Notes under the pieces: generated by a model
The model's input: only the letters and a program-made list of their open reading frames with translations
The model's database searches: none
What the model was told of the DNA's origin: nothing
Shown here: positions 8,787-17,235 of the stretch, piece after piece
Position numbering within the stretch: the first letter of the stretch is position 1
How the letters are laid out: the number at the start of each line of letters is the position of its first letter
Position numbers and translations under genes: made by a program
Source: Runella sp.
Lineage (GTDB): Bacteria; Bacteroidota; Bacteroidia; Cytophagales; Spirosomataceae
Direction: 5' to 3'
Assembly: GCF_027484545.1 (NCBI RefSeq)
Contig: NZ_JAIXST010000075.1
Coordinates: 1-58,922, forward strand
DNA length: 58,922 nt

Positions 8787-10085
8787 ATGCACTTTGACAT
8801 AAAAGAATACATTGATAAAAACAAAATGACTCGGCTGCAATACGCTACTGTATTTGTATGCCTGGCGATAAACATGCTCGATGGCATGGACGTTATGGTG
8901 ATTTCGTATACAGCCCCGGCCATTGCCAAAGCATGGTCCATTACTCCTTCCGCGCTGGGGATCGTGTTTAGTGCCGGTCTGTTGGGAATGACCATAGGGG
9001 CGATGTTTTTGGCGCCAAGGGCTGATATTATTGGCCGAAAAAAGATGATTTTGTTGTGCGCTATGTTGATGGGAATCAGTATCTTCTGTACTGCATTTGC
9101 CCAAAGCATCAACTATTTGATTGTTTTTCGATTGATTAGCGGCATTGGGATTGGGGCCATGTTGGCAAGTACGGCTACGCTCACTTCCGAATACACCCCT
9201 AATAAAACCAAGGATTTTTGGGTGAGTTTTGTGGTGGCCGGTTACCCGGTAGGGGCCGTTTTGTCCGGCTTGGCAGCGGCCAAAGTAATCCCGCAGATGG
9301 GATGGGCGACCATGTTTCAGTTGGCGGGCTTTGTGACTACGTTGGCGGTACCGTTGATTTACTTCTTTCTTTCTGAATCCGTTGATTACTATTTGAAGGC
9401 CAAACCCAAAAATGCGCTTCTGAATGTCAATGCCATTCTCTCCAAAATGGACATTGCCGCGCTGGAAACGTTGCCAATCAGAGAGCATCACAAAAATGAA
9501 AGTTCCGTTAGCTCCCTAATGACTCAGGAGTTCAAACTCCCTACGTTACAACTTTGGGGAGGGCTTTTTATGGCCTTTGCTACGTTGTATTTTTTGACCA
9601 ACTGGATTCCCAAATTGGCTACCAACGCCGGTTTGTCGATGGAGTTAGCCATTTATGCCGGCACGGTTTTTAATCTGGGCGCTTTTGTCGGAATCGTTAC
9701 TCAAGGCTATTTTTCAAGTATTTACGGCTTAAAAAGAACCATCGGCGTTTTCCTGCTTCTGACTGCTGGTTTGATGGCGATTTTTGGTTTGTTTTCCGGT
9801 TCTTCGTTGTTATTGGTCATTTTTGGCCTGCTCGGGTTTGGAATTCAGGGCGGTTTTGTGGGACTGTATGCCGTAGCAGCCCGCATGTATCCGACCGAAT
9901 TTCGTAACACCGGCGTAGGTTGGGCCATGGGCGCGGGGCGATTGGGAGGAATTGTGGGGCCTATGTTGGGTGGAATTTTGATTGAAATGGGGTTGACCAT
10001 GACCGCCAATTTTTTGGTTTTTGCCATTCCGGCAGCCATTGCGGGCATTATGACAATGTATCTTTCTTCTAAAAGGATTAGTTAG
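8787..10085 (+). CDS. MFS aromatic acid:H+ symporter (AAHS/PcaK-BenK type)
   Basis: 432 residues with about 12 membrane helices. The DGMDVMVISY motif in the first helix is the mark of the aromatic-acid:proton symporters (PcaK, BenK, VanK). The loop 2-3 motif DIIGRKKM and the segment YPTEFRNTGVGWAMGAGRLGG are also typical of this branch. It likely imports 4-hydroxybenzoate, protocatechuate or a related acid for the pca genes downstream; the substrate is inferred from position. It has its own promoter and faces the divergent/convergent AraC gene. A second AAHS protein lies at 44176-45504. Confidence 0.9.
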   Translation: MHFDIKEYIDKNKMTRLQYATVFVCLAINMLDGMDVMVISYTAPAIAKAWSITPSALGIVFSAGLLGMTIGAMFLAPRADIIGRKKMILLCAMLMGISIFCTAFAQSINYLIVFRLISGIGIGAMLASTATLTSEYTPNKTKDFWVSFVVAGYPVGAVLSGLAAAKVIPQMGWATMFQLAGFVTTLAVPLIYFFLSESVDYYLKAKPKNALLNVNAILSKMDIAALETLPIREHHKNESSVSSLMTQEFKLPTLQLWGGLFMAFATLYFLTNWIPKLATNAGLSMELAIYAGTVFNLGAFVGIVTQGYFSSIYGLKRTIGVFLLLTAGLMAIFGLFSGSSLLLVIFGLLGFGIQGGFVGLYAVAARMYPTEFRNTGVGWAMGAGRLGGIVGPMLGGILIEMGLTMTANFLVFAIPAAIAGIMTMYLSSKRIS

Positions 10086-10094
10086 GCGGGAGAA

Positions 10095-10190
10095 ATGGAA
10101 AATGGATAAACGGAACACGGATAACGGATCAACAAATAACGGTTAACGGCGGGACTGCCCATGCAGAAACGAATCAACTGTTAACGGCAC
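10095..10190. repeat. Degenerate ACGGATAACGG-type repeat
   Basis: Low-complexity intergenic run of units such as ACGGATAACGG, AACGGTTAACGG and GGATAAACGGAACACGG. The same kind of run occurs at 24268-24352 and, shorter, at 39095-39118. It carries no ORF. Copies fill spacers around the aromatic genes. Confidence 0.6.
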
Positions 10191-10199
10191 AACGGCAAA

Positions 10200-11072
10200 T
10201 TAATTCTTCCGAAACTCGCTTGGCGATACCCCCGTTGTTTTTTTGAACAATCGCGTAAAATACGCCGGGTCCTTGAAGTTGAGAAAATAAGAAACCTCTG
10301 ATATCGTGTACGTTGTATTCAATAGGTATTTCTTCGCTTCATTGATGAGGTGTTCGTGTACGATCTGCAACGCTGATTTTTGTACCAACGACTGACAGAT
10401 GCGGTTGAGGTGAACCGTGGTAATGTTTAACTCCTTGGCGTAATCGTTGATGGATTTTGATTCCTGTAACGACTTTTTAATACTCTTCTGAAAGGTCTGA
10501 AAATACCGTAAAGTTCGATTGTCGGAGGGAGCAATTGGGTTTTTAAGCGAAAGACTGAAACGATACAAACTGATAAAAAAAACGTGAAAAAGCGATTGCA
10601 AAACGGTTTGCTTTTCGGGGTTTTCTTCATACAACTCTTTGATAATTTGATTCTTCAAAAGCAGAATATTGCCAAAAACGGTCGGCTCATTTTCAAAAGA
10701 TAAGTGCTTCAAATGATTGAGTTCGAGCAATACGCTCGGAGAGTTTTTGAAAAGGCTTTCCAAAAATGACTCCGAAAACGTAATGACCTCGCCGCAAACC
10801 GACGGCTGAAAAGTAAAACCATGCAATGTATGACTCGGAATGGTAATGATACAGGGAGCGTTTAGTTGAATCTCATTCTGCTCCGAAATCAAAACCCCTT
10901 CGCCCGACTCAATAATAAAAATCTGATAGAGATCGGTATGAAGATGTTGATTGATTTCCCAATCGTACATTTTACTCCGCGTCTCCAATGCCTCATAATG
11001 AATGAAATTGGGTAAAAGCGGATGCTGATGGTCGCCGTACAGTCCTTTGTAATTGACAAGGGCTTTATTCAT
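10200..11072 (-). CDS. AraC-family regulator, PobR-like
   Basis: 290 residues: an N-terminal cupin-like ligand-binding half (HLHTDLYQIFIIESGEG, about 43-60) and a C-terminal double helix-turn-helix (about 190-290) ending YFTRLFKKTTGVSPSEFRKN, the AraC signature. This architecture and the divergent arrangement with pcaH fit a PobR-type activator responding to 4-hydroxybenzoate or protocatechuate (inference). The 266-base divergent region contains the inverted repeat CTGAAAG...CTTTCAG (11150-11176) and a -7 box for pcaH. Confidence 0.85.
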   Translation of the reverse strand: MNKALVNYKGLYGDHQHPLLPNFIHYEALETRSKMYDWEINQHLHTDLYQIFIIESGEGVLISEQNEIQLNAPCIITIPSHTLHGFTFQPSVCGEVITFSESFLESLFKNSPSVLLELNHLKHLSFENEPTVFGNILLLKNQIIKELYEENPEKQTVLQSLFHVFFISLYRFSLSLKNPIAPSDNRTLRYFQTFQKSIKKSLQESKSINDYAKELNITTVHLNRICQSLVQKSALQIVHEHLINEAKKYLLNTTYTISEVSYFLNFKDPAYFTRLFKKTTGVSPSEFRKN

Positions 11073-11149
11073 GAAGATGTTTTAAAAATACTTGGAATAA
11101 ATAATTAATAATAATAGCGCTTTAAAATCAAAAATCCTCATTTGTCATT

Positions 11150-11176
11150 CTGAAAGCATCCATTAGGCCCTTTCAG
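11150..11176. promoter_or_regulatory. Inverted repeat in the araC-pcaH divergent region
   Basis: CTGAAAG (11150-11156) and CTTTCAG (11170-11176), 13-base spacer. Its position between a regulator and its presumed target makes it a candidate operator. However, CTTTCAGrGyGACAAA also occurs at about 46704-46720 in an unrelated place, so it may instead be part of a dispersed repeat. Confidence 0.35.
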
Positions 11177-11287
11177 GGCGACAAAGATTAAAAAGTAAAG
11201 TTTTATCGGGAATTCAATACTGCAAAAAATGTTTAATTTGTACAAGTATTATTTTGATTTATCCAAGATACTCTTTCACAATTCCTG

Positions 11288-11295
11288 TACCTTTG
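11288..11295 (+). promoter_or_regulatory. -7 box upstream of pcaH
   Basis: TACCTTTG fits TAnnTTTG and lies 43 bases before the pcaH start. No TTG is seen at the expected 18-base distance, which would suit an activator-dependent promoter. Confidence 0.45.
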
Positions 11296-11338
11296 TCGTA
11301 CAGGTTAAGCAGGTATTTTCTTCCAATACATTATTTCA

Positions 11339-12046
11339 ATGACCCATCTAATTTACAATCAATTCGATTACGAAGTACATCCGCCTCGATTGTCTCCCGA
11401 ATATAAATCAACGGTTTTGCGTGCTCCTTCACAGCCTTTAGTGGTTTTGAAACAGTCTTTGTCTGAGTTGACAGGCCCGCTTTTCGGAGATTTCAAATTA
11501 GGGGAATTTGATAATGATTTGACAAAAAATGCAATTAAGAACGGCGAGCCTTTGGGAGAGCGAATTGTAGTGCATGGAAAGGTAATGAACGAAAACGGCC
11601 AACCGATTCCGAATACGCTCATTGAAATTTGGCAGGCCAATTCGGCAGGTCGTTATGTGCATAAAGTAGATAAACACGATGCGCCGCTCGACCCAAATTT
11701 CTTGGGAACGGGTCGTTGCATGACTGATTCGGAAGGAAATTATAAATTTTACACCATCAAACCGGGAGCCTATCCTTGGGGGAATCACCACAACGCATGG
11801 CGTCCTAACCATATTCACTTTTCGTTGTTTGGGGCCAATATCACCAACCGTTTGGTAACGCAGATGTACTTCCCTGGCGATCCGCTCCTTCAATATGACC
11901 CGATTTTTCTGGGAGTACCGCCCAAAGGCCGCGAATTGTTGATTTCAAAATTTGATCTAAGCATCACCGAACCCAATTTTGCGTTGGGCTACCGCTTTGA
12001 TTTTGTCCTGAGAGGCCATGGTCAGACACCTTTTGAGAGTTTGTAG
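11339..12046 (+). CDS. pcaH: Protocatechuate 3,4-dioxygenase beta subunit
   Basis: 235 residues, the usual size of PcaH. It carries the non-haem Fe(III) ligands of intradiol dioxygenases: the first Tyr in AGRYVHK, the second Tyr in GAYPWG, and the two His of WRPNHIHFS, with the conserved Arg of WRP. With PcaG it opens the ring of protocatechuate between C3 and C4 to give 3-carboxy-cis,cis-muconate in the cytosol. It is first in the pcaH-G-B-L-pobA run and is divergent from an AraC gene. The spacer to pcaG (129 bases) is filled with an ATTCGTCATTC palindrome rather than the short overlap usual for pcaHG. Confidence 0.95.
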   Translation: MTHLIYNQFDYEVHPPRLSPEYKSTVLRAPSQPLVVLKQSLSELTGPLFGDFKLGEFDNDLTKNAIKNGEPLGERIVVHGKVMNENGQPIPNTLIEIWQANSAGRYVHKVDKHDAPLDPNFLGTGRCMTDSEGNYKFYTIKPGAYPWGNHHNAWRPNHIHFSLFGANITNRLVTQMYFPGDPLLQYDPIFLGVPPKGRELLISKFDLSITEPNFALGYRFDFVLRGHGQTPFESL

Positions 12047-12052
12047 TTTTGA

Positions 12053-12172
12053 ATGGCGAATTATTCGAATGACGAATTTTTTGTACCTCACTTACAACTC
12101 GTAAACTCGTTATTTCCCATTCGTACTTCGTCATTCGTCCCTCGTCATTCCCTTAAATTCGTCATTTATAAA
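12053..12172. repeat. Long ATTCGTCATTC palindrome between pcaH and pcaG
   Basis: The left arm carries GAATGACGAAT, then a T run; the right arm carries repeated ATTCGTCATTC/CCTCGTCATTC. The whole can fold back on itself. It reads as an open frame in phase with pcaG, which makes an artificial upstream extension of that ORF. The true pcaG start follows a few bases after the repeat ends. Confidence 0.7.
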
Positions 12173-12175
12173 AAA

Positions 12176-12700
12176 ATGAAACAAACTCCTTCTCAAACCG
12201 TTGGCCCTTATTTTGCGTATGGCCTCACGCCGGAGCAATATTTATATGATTTCAAAAGTTTGGTCGGCCATCAAATGGCAAGCCCCATTGACCAAAAAAA
12301 TACCATTACCATCGTCGGAAAAGTATTTGATGGCGAAGGGGTTGTGATTCCAGACGCGATGATCGAGATTTGGCAAAACGACGGCGAAAATCAATTGTTC
12401 GGCCGCTTCGGCACGGGAACAGATGCTGAAAATCGTTTCATTTTTCATACCACAAAACCTGCTTCGGTCAATGGTCAGGCACCTTATTTATCGGTGATTG
12501 TGTTTATGCGCGGCCAGTTGATTCACTCGTACACGCGTCTTTATTTTTCGGACGAAATAACTCTGAATGAGCAGGACGAAGTGTTGAACAGCGTTTCTGC
12601 CGAGCGCAGAAATACGCTCATTGCTTCCCAAAACGGCTCCGTTTACGAATTCAATATCCGTATGCAGGGCGAAGGAGAAACGGTCTTTTTTGAAATATAG
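12176..12700 (+). CDS. pcaG: Protocatechuate 3,4-dioxygenase alpha subunit
   Basis: 174 residues from ATG 12176, chosen because MKQTPSQTVGPYFAYGL is the standard PcaG N-terminus and everything upstream is repeat DNA. The intradiol dioxygenase fold is recognisable (VIPDAMIEIWQNDGENQLFGRFGT; APYLSVIVFMRGQLIHSYTRLYF). As expected for the alpha subunit, the WRPxHIH iron ligands are absent; it helps to form the active-site pocket for the beta subunit. Partner: PcaH. Confidence 0.93.
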   Translation: MKQTPSQTVGPYFAYGLTPEQYLYDFKSLVGHQMASPIDQKNTITIVGKVFDGEGVVIPDAMIEIWQNDGENQLFGRFGTGTDAENRFIFHTTKPASVNGQAPYLSVIVFMRGQLIHSYTRLYFSDEITLNEQDEVLNSVSAERRNTLIASQNGSVYEFNIRMQGEGETVFFEI

Positions 12701-12721
12701 ATTGAATGTCATTGCCTAAAA

Positions 12722-12838
12722 TAGAATGACGAATGACGAATTTTTGTACTCCATTTTCCATTCGTCCCTCGCCATTCAAAAAACTTATTCGTAATTCGTC
12801 ATTCGTACCCGCGGCGGCGGTCCGCTCGTCATTCAAAA
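12722..12838. repeat. Long ATTCGTCATTC palindrome between pcaG and pcaB, with nested GC-rich element
   Basis: The left arm is GAATGACGAATGACGAATTTTT, the right arm holds ATTCGTAATTCGTCATTCGT. A GC-rich block CCGCGGCGGCGGTCCGCT interrupts the right arm at about 12807-12825. Like the pcaH-pcaG spacer, the repeat ends a few bases before the next start codon and is open in the pcaB frame. Confidence 0.7.
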
Positions 12839-12840
12839 AA

Positions 12841-14154
12841 ATGTCCTTATACAGCGAACTATTCTACTCGACCGAAATCAACGAGTTGTTTTCCGACCGG
12901 AATACAATCGCTCAGATGCTGCGTTTTGAGGCGGCATTGGCAGAGGCGCAGGCAGCCAATGGAATTATTTCGGTGAGTTCGGCGGCGATTATTGCGGAAT
13001 GTTGTCATGCCAATCGGATTGATATTGATAAACTCAAAACCGAAGTCAAACTTGGCGGCAATGCTGCCATTCCGTTGGTAAAACAACTGACTCGAATCGT
13101 CAAAAACAACGACGTTGAAGCTTCAAAATACGTGCATTTAGGGGCAACCAGTCAGGACGTAGTGGATACGGCGACAGTTTTGCAGATTCAGACCTACGTG
13201 GATTGGTTGGAGGAGAAATTAGGAGTTCTAACACAAAGTTTAGTAAAAATTACGCAAAAACACCGTACCACTTTGATGATTGGCCGGACGCTGCTTCAAC
13301 AGGCGCGACCGATTACCTTCGGACTCAAAACCGCCGCTTGGCTGGAAGGTATCGAACGTTCAAAACAGCGCCTTCAGGAATCTAAAAAACGCGTTTTGGT
13401 ACTTCAATTGGTCGGAGCGGTAGGAAGTGGAAACTCCTCTATTTCCAAAGAAGTGAATCAAACCGTTGCCAATTTATTAGGTTTACAATCAGCTTCTTCC
13501 TGGCAAACCCAGCGTGATACCATCGCTGAATGGGCAAGCATTTTAGGGATTTTGACGGGGAGTTTGGGCAAGATTGCCAAAGACGTTTCGCTGTTGATGC
13601 AGACCGAAATCGGAGAAGTATTTGAAGGGGCGGGCGAAGGAAAAGGCGGCTCAAGTACCATGCCGCACAAACGAAACCCCGTTACCTGTGCCGCGATGTT
13701 GGCCAATGCGACGCGCGTGCCGCATTTGGTGGCGTCTATCCTTTCGGCCATGCCGCAGGAACACGAGCGTTCGGCGGGATTGTGGCATTCGGAATGGGAA
13801 GTGTTGACCCAACTCATGGCCCTGACCGCCGGAACGGTGGAGCGTGCCATTGAACTGATTGAAGGATTGGAAGTGGACGAAAAACGTATGTTGGCCAACT
13901 TAGAATTGACCCGAGGTTTGATCTATGCCGAGAATGTTTCGCTGGCTTTGGCTCCGAAAATAGGTAAGATAAACGCCCATGAATTGGTTGAAAAGGCGTG
14001 TAAATCAGCCATTCCTCAACAAAAGCATTTGAAAGAAGTACTGATTGATATGAACGTTGATGTTCCTGATTTGGAAGCATTATTCAAACCCGAAAACTCC
14101 ATTGGACTGAGTTTGGAAATGATTGACGAAATCTTGAAACCATTAAGAAGTTAA
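12841..14154 (+). CDS. pcaB: 3-carboxy-cis,cis-muconate cycloisomerase
   Basis: 437 residues from ATG 12841 (MSLYSELFYSTEINELFSD, the usual PcaB start; the longer frame is repeat DNA). Fumarase/aspartase superfamily: HLGATSQDVVDTA in the second conserved region and the signature GGSSTMPHKRNP in the third. It converts 3-carboxy-cis,cis-muconate to gamma-carboxymuconolactone in the protocatechuate branch. It lies between pcaG and the fused pcaL, in pathway order. Confidence 0.93.
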   Translation: MSLYSELFYSTEINELFSDRNTIAQMLRFEAALAEAQAANGIISVSSAAIIAECCHANRIDIDKLKTEVKLGGNAAIPLVKQLTRIVKNNDVEASKYVHLGATSQDVVDTATVLQIQTYVDWLEEKLGVLTQSLVKITQKHRTTLMIGRTLLQQARPITFGLKTAAWLEGIERSKQRLQESKKRVLVLQLVGAVGSGNSSISKEVNQTVANLLGLQSASSWQTQRDTIAEWASILGILTGSLGKIAKDVSLLMQTEIGEVFEGAGEGKGGSSTMPHKRNPVTCAAMLANATRVPHLVASILSAMPQEHERSAGLWHSEWEVLTQLMALTAGTVERAIELIEGLEVDEKRMLANLELTRGLIYAENVSLALAPKIGKINAHELVEKACKSAIPQQKHLKEVLIDMNVDVPDLEALFKPENSIGLSLEMIDEILKPLRS

Positions 14155-14210
14155 GAAAGAGTAAGAACTTAATGTCTCTTAATTCCTTAATGGTTATACA
14201 AAATAAAAAA

Positions 14211-15341
14211 ATGAAACTCAATTACAAACTCCAAGGCACGCCCAACAGTCCGGTATTGGTTTTTTCCAATTCGCTGGGTTCTGAAATGATGATGTGGGAC
14301 GGACTCGTGCCTTATCTGTTGCCTTTTTTTCGGGTACTACGTTATAATACCAGCCCCCCTACCCCCAATGGGGGAGTATATGACTGTAAAATAGATGATT
14401 TGGGAAAACAGGTCATTGATCTGTTGGACCAATTGGGCATTGAAACCGCCTATTTCTGCGGGCTCTCGATGGGCGGATTGATTGGACAATGGCTGGGAAT
14501 ACATCACCCCGAACGCATTAAAAAGCTGGTTATCAGTAATACGGGGGCCAAAATTGGCAACGATGAACGTTGGAACGGTCGCATCGAAACCATTACCCAA
14601 CACGGGATGCAGGCCATCGTGGAGGATACCATGGAGCGTTGGTTTACCGAAAGCTTTCGCCAAAACAATCCCCAACGCGTAGCGGAAACCAAAGCCATGT
14701 TTTTACGGAGTCACGTGCCCGGCTATGCCAATTGCTGTGCGGCCATTCGAGATGCGGATTTTAGGGAACAATTACAAAATAATACCGTTGAAACCTTGGT
14801 CATTACGGGTGATGAAGACCCCGTAACCAATGTGGAACAGGCCGAATTTTTGGCAAAAAACATTCCGAATTCAACATTGAAAATACTGCCGGCTCGTCAC
14901 TTGGCAAGTACAGAATTGCCCAAAGAATATGCGGCAATTTTGATTGATTTTTTAGTGGGAAAATCCACGTATGACCAAGGAATGCACGTTCGGCGTTCGG
15001 TATTGGGCAATGCGCACGTGGACAAAGCAAGCGGCAATATCAATTCGTTTAATGCGGACTTTCAAAACTTTATCACGAATTATGCTTGGGGTGAAATCTG
15101 GACTCGACCTGATTTGTCGAAACATAACAGAAGCCTGATTACGATGGCGATGCTCATTGCGTTAAATCGAAAGGCCGAGTTTAAAATGCACGTAAAAGCG
15201 TCGTTCAATAATGGCGTAACGGTGGCTGAAATCAAAGAAGTTATCATGCAATCGGCCCTGTATTGCGGCTTGCCCGCCGCCAACGAAGCCTTTCATTCAG
15301 CCGAAGAAGTTTTTAAAGAATTAGGAATAGAAATTAAATAA
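14211..15341 (+). CDS. pcaL: Fused 3-oxoadipate enol-lactonase / 4-carboxymuconolactone decarboxylase
   Basis: 376 residues from ATG 14211 (MKLNYKLQGTPNS). The N-terminal half is an alpha/beta hydrolase (PcaD) with nucleophile Ser86 in GLSMGGL, an acid in GDEDP (about 201-203) and His230 in ARHLAS. The C-terminal part (about 265-376, HVRRSVLGNAHVDKA...NHRS-like ITMAMLIALNR) is the PcaC decarboxylase. Such PcaL fusions are known. Odd point: residues 47-56 are encoded by a C/G palindromic repeat (14350-14377) and read TSPPTPNGGV where PcaD proteins normally have an RGHGxS stretch after the fourth strand. The frame is kept, but the lactonase may be altered. Confidence 0.9.
   Translation: MKLNYKLQGTPNSPVLVFSNSLGSEMMMWDGLVPYLLPFFRVLRYNTSPPTPNGGVYDCKIDDLGKQVIDLLDQLGIETAYFCGLSMGGLIGQWLGIHHPERIKKLVISNTGAKIGNDERWNGRIETITQHGMQAIVEDTMERWFTESFRQNNPQRVAETKAMFLRSHVPGYANCCAAIRDADFREQLQNNTVETLVITGDEDPVTNVEQAEFLAKNIPNSTLKILPARHLASTELPKEYAAILIDFLVGKSTYDQGMHVRRSVLGNAHVDKASGNINSFNADFQNFITNYAWGEIWTRPDLSKHNRSLITMAMLIALNRKAEFKMHVKASFNNGVTVAEIKEVIMQSALYCGLPAANEAFHSAEEVFKELGIEIK
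14350..14377 (-). repeat. C/G palindromic repeat inside pcaL
   Basis: Reverse-oriented copy of the family with core CCCCCATTGGGGG plus a second G run and GCTGG end. It is read in frame as SPPTPNGG. It seems to replace, rather than simply add to, the usual RGHG-containing segment of the PcaD domain. Confidence 0.75.
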
Positions 15342-15352
15342 TAAACTCAAAA

Positions 15353-15376
15353 TACCCCCTTTGGGGGATGGGGGCT
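15353..15376 (+). repeat. C/G palindromic repeat abutting the pobA start codon
   Basis: CCCCCTTTGGGGGATGGGGGCT, one base different from the core of the family. The last T directly precedes ATG 15377. The ATG inside the repeat (15368) is in frame and would add three residues, but pobA homology starts after 15377. Confidence 0.75.
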
Positions 15377-16567
15377 ATGAAAAAGATAAAAACCCAAGTA
15401 GGTATCATCGGAGCGGGGCCGGCAGGATTAACGCTGGCGCATTGGCTCAAAAAACACGGCATTGAATCAGTCATTATCGAAAACCGCAGTAGCGAATATG
15501 TTCAATCTCGCGTAAGAGCTGGTTTGTTGGAGCAAAATACCGTTGATATTTACAAACATTTGGGTTTAGCCGACCGCCTTGTAAAAGAAGGTCAGGAACA
15601 CCATGGAGTGTGTTTGAATTTTGACGGAAAGCGCATTCGCGTGCCTTTTGGTGAATTGACCAATGGTCGGAATATCACCATTTACGGCCAACAGGAAGTG
15701 GTCAAAGACCTGGCCGATGCGTGGTTGGTGGGAGGCGAGCAGCTGTATTTTGAAGCTTCAGCCACCAAAATTGAGGATTTTGATACATCAAAACCAAAAA
15801 TACATTTTGAATATGAAGGTGAACCCGGAATCATTGAATGTGATTTTGTGGCGGCCTGTGACGGTTTCCACGGCGTAGGTCGAAAAACGTTACCCAAAAA
15901 TGTGTTCAACGAATTTTCCATTACCTACCCATTCAGTTGGTTGGGGATTTTGGCCAACGTTGCTCCGTCGTCCGAGGAGTTGATCTATGCGTACCATGAA
16001 AATGGGTTTGCGTTGCACAGTCTTCGTTCGGAAAAAGTAAGCCGCCTGTACATTCAGGTAGAAAATGACGACCGCGTCGAAAATTGGTCCGATGATCGGA
16101 TTTGGGAAGAGCTTTCCATTCGCTTGGGTACCGAAGGGTGGAAACTGAACTCAGGACCTATTTTTGAGAAAAGCATCACGCCAATGCGCAGCTTTTTTAC
16201 GGACAATATGCAATCCGGACGCTTGTTTTTGGCAGGAGACGCCGCGCACATTGTGCCCCCAACGGGCGGGAAAGGCTTAAATCTGGCCGTGGCGGACGTG
16301 AAGCACTTGGTAGATGGATTGGTGGATTTCTACAAAAACAACTCCCTGAAGCAGTTGGACAATTATTCCACCATTGCCCTCAAACGAATCTGGCGAGCGC
16401 AGGATTTTTCCAACTTTATGACTACGCTTTTCCACAAACAGGATGCCCACGGGTCGTTTCAATACCATTTACAAAAAGCCAAGTTTGACTATATTACCCT
16501 ATCAAAAGCATACGCCACCACGATTGCCGAAAACTACGTAGGTTTGCCTTTTGAGACGTTTGAGTGA
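15377..16567 (+). CDS. pobA: 4-hydroxybenzoate 3-monooxygenase
   Basis: 396 residues, normal for PobA. FAD-binding GxGxxG in VGIIGAGPAGLTLAHWL (about 8-24), the substrate-side motif SRVRAGLLEQNTVD (about 43-56), a DG-type motif CDGFHGVGR and the GD motif AGDAAHIVPPTGGKGLNLA near 285-303. It hydroxylates 4-hydroxybenzoate to protocatechuate with NADPH and O2, feeding PcaHG. It follows pcaL by 35 bases, part of which is a C/G repeat. The presence of pobA supports 4-hydroxybenzoate as the inducer of the AraC gene upstream. Confidence 0.95.
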   Translation: MKKIKTQVGIIGAGPAGLTLAHWLKKHGIESVIIENRSSEYVQSRVRAGLLEQNTVDIYKHLGLADRLVKEGQEHHGVCLNFDGKRIRVPFGELTNGRNITIYGQQEVVKDLADAWLVGGEQLYFEASATKIEDFDTSKPKIHFEYEGEPGIIECDFVAACDGFHGVGRKTLPKNVFNEFSITYPFSWLGILANVAPSSEELIYAYHENGFALHSLRSEKVSRLYIQVENDDRVENWSDDRIWEELSIRLGTEGWKLNSGPIFEKSITPMRSFFTDNMQSGRLFLAGDAAHIVPPTGGKGLNLAVADVKHLVDGLVDFYKNNSLKQLDNYSTIALKRIWRAQDFSNFMTTLFHKQDAHGSFQYHLQKAKFDYITLSKAYATTIAENYVGLPFETFE

Positions 16568-16569
16568 GT

Positions 16570-16956
16570 CTAAGTTATACGTTCAATAACTCTGTTAATA
16601 TCATTGAGGCTTAATACTTTGATAGTAGCTTGTCCGATATGGGTTTTGGCATAAATAACCCCATTTTCAATTTCAAAATGGTCTTGCCAAATATCTTCTC
16701 TGGGATTGAATAGCCGAATGAAAACTTTATCAGGGAGTAAAATGGTTCCTATGTCACTGCCTTTGGCGTTGTTACAAGCGAAACAGGCGTAAGCTAAATT
16801 CTCAAGCGTACTTCCTCCATCATGTTTACGACTTATGATGTGGTCAATTTGGTGAGGGAAATAAATGTCATCATCGGAGATTTGGCAGTACTCACAACAA
16901 TGGTTGGCTCTTTTGATGACATTTTTACGAATAGTCTCTGAAATATAGCGGTTCAT
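16570..16956 (-). CDS. HNH endonuclease
   Basis: 128 residues. HNH core with paired cysteines: CCEYCQ (about 20-25), IDHIISRKHDGGSTLENLAYACFACNNAKGS (about 38-68), that is H...N...zinc CxxC. The small size is typical of free-standing HNH nucleases. The ATG overlaps the stop of the upstream 79-residue gene (16953-17192), so the two are translationally coupled. The pair lies on the opposite strand inside the pca operon, almost touching pobA (3 bases from its stop), which suggests insertion as a two-gene cassette. Its target is unknown; restriction, homing or toxin roles are all possible. Confidence 0.85.
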   Translation of the reverse strand: MNRYISETIRKNVIKRANHCCEYCQISDDDIYFPHQIDHIISRKHDGGSTLENLAYACFACNNAKGSDIGTILLPDKVFIRLFNPREDIWQDHFEIENGVIYAKTHIGQATIKVLSLNDINRVIERIT

Positions 16957-17192
16957 AGTGAGAGCTGTTTTTTTGCTCTTTTTTTTGCCATTCGCATAAT
17001 GTGTTCGATCAGTAAAAAATTTTCTAATTCCTTTATTTCCTCTTCTGAAAGGGTACTTTCTTTTTTCTTTTCAACTAAGAATTCCACTCTTTCCTGAAGG
17101 GCCTGAGAAGGATGATAAGTCAGTACTTCTTCAGGGGCAGGAAATGACGTAATAAAATCAATAACCTCATCAATTGGGCGAAGCGTAATCAT
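16953..17192 (-). CDS. Small helical protein coupled to an HNH endonuclease gene
   Basis: 79 residues with the segments [26 protein letters not shown] and [26 protein letters not shown], charged and alpha-helical; the basic C-terminus could bind DNA. It precedes the HNH gene with a 4-base overlap. An antitoxin- or specificity-like role is plausible from the arrangement, but no family is recognised with certainty. Confidence 0.75.
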   Translation of the reverse strand: MITLRPIDEVIDFITSFPAPEEVLTYHPSQALQERVEFLVEKKKESTLSEEEIKELENFLLIEHIMRMAKKRAKKQLSL

Positions 17193-17235
17193 AGTCTGTT
17201 TTTTTTACGAATATACAAAAATCTCGCAAAACGAA

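Noticed and set aside
8775..9491. 238-residue minus-strand ORF opposite the AAHS transporter
   Set aside because: Shadow frame: His/Gln-rich composition without motifs, fully covered by a well-supported membrane transporter gene.
13439..13898. Overlapping minus-strand ORFs opposite pcaB
   Set aside because: Shadow frames in a GC-richer gene; pcaB itself is well supported.
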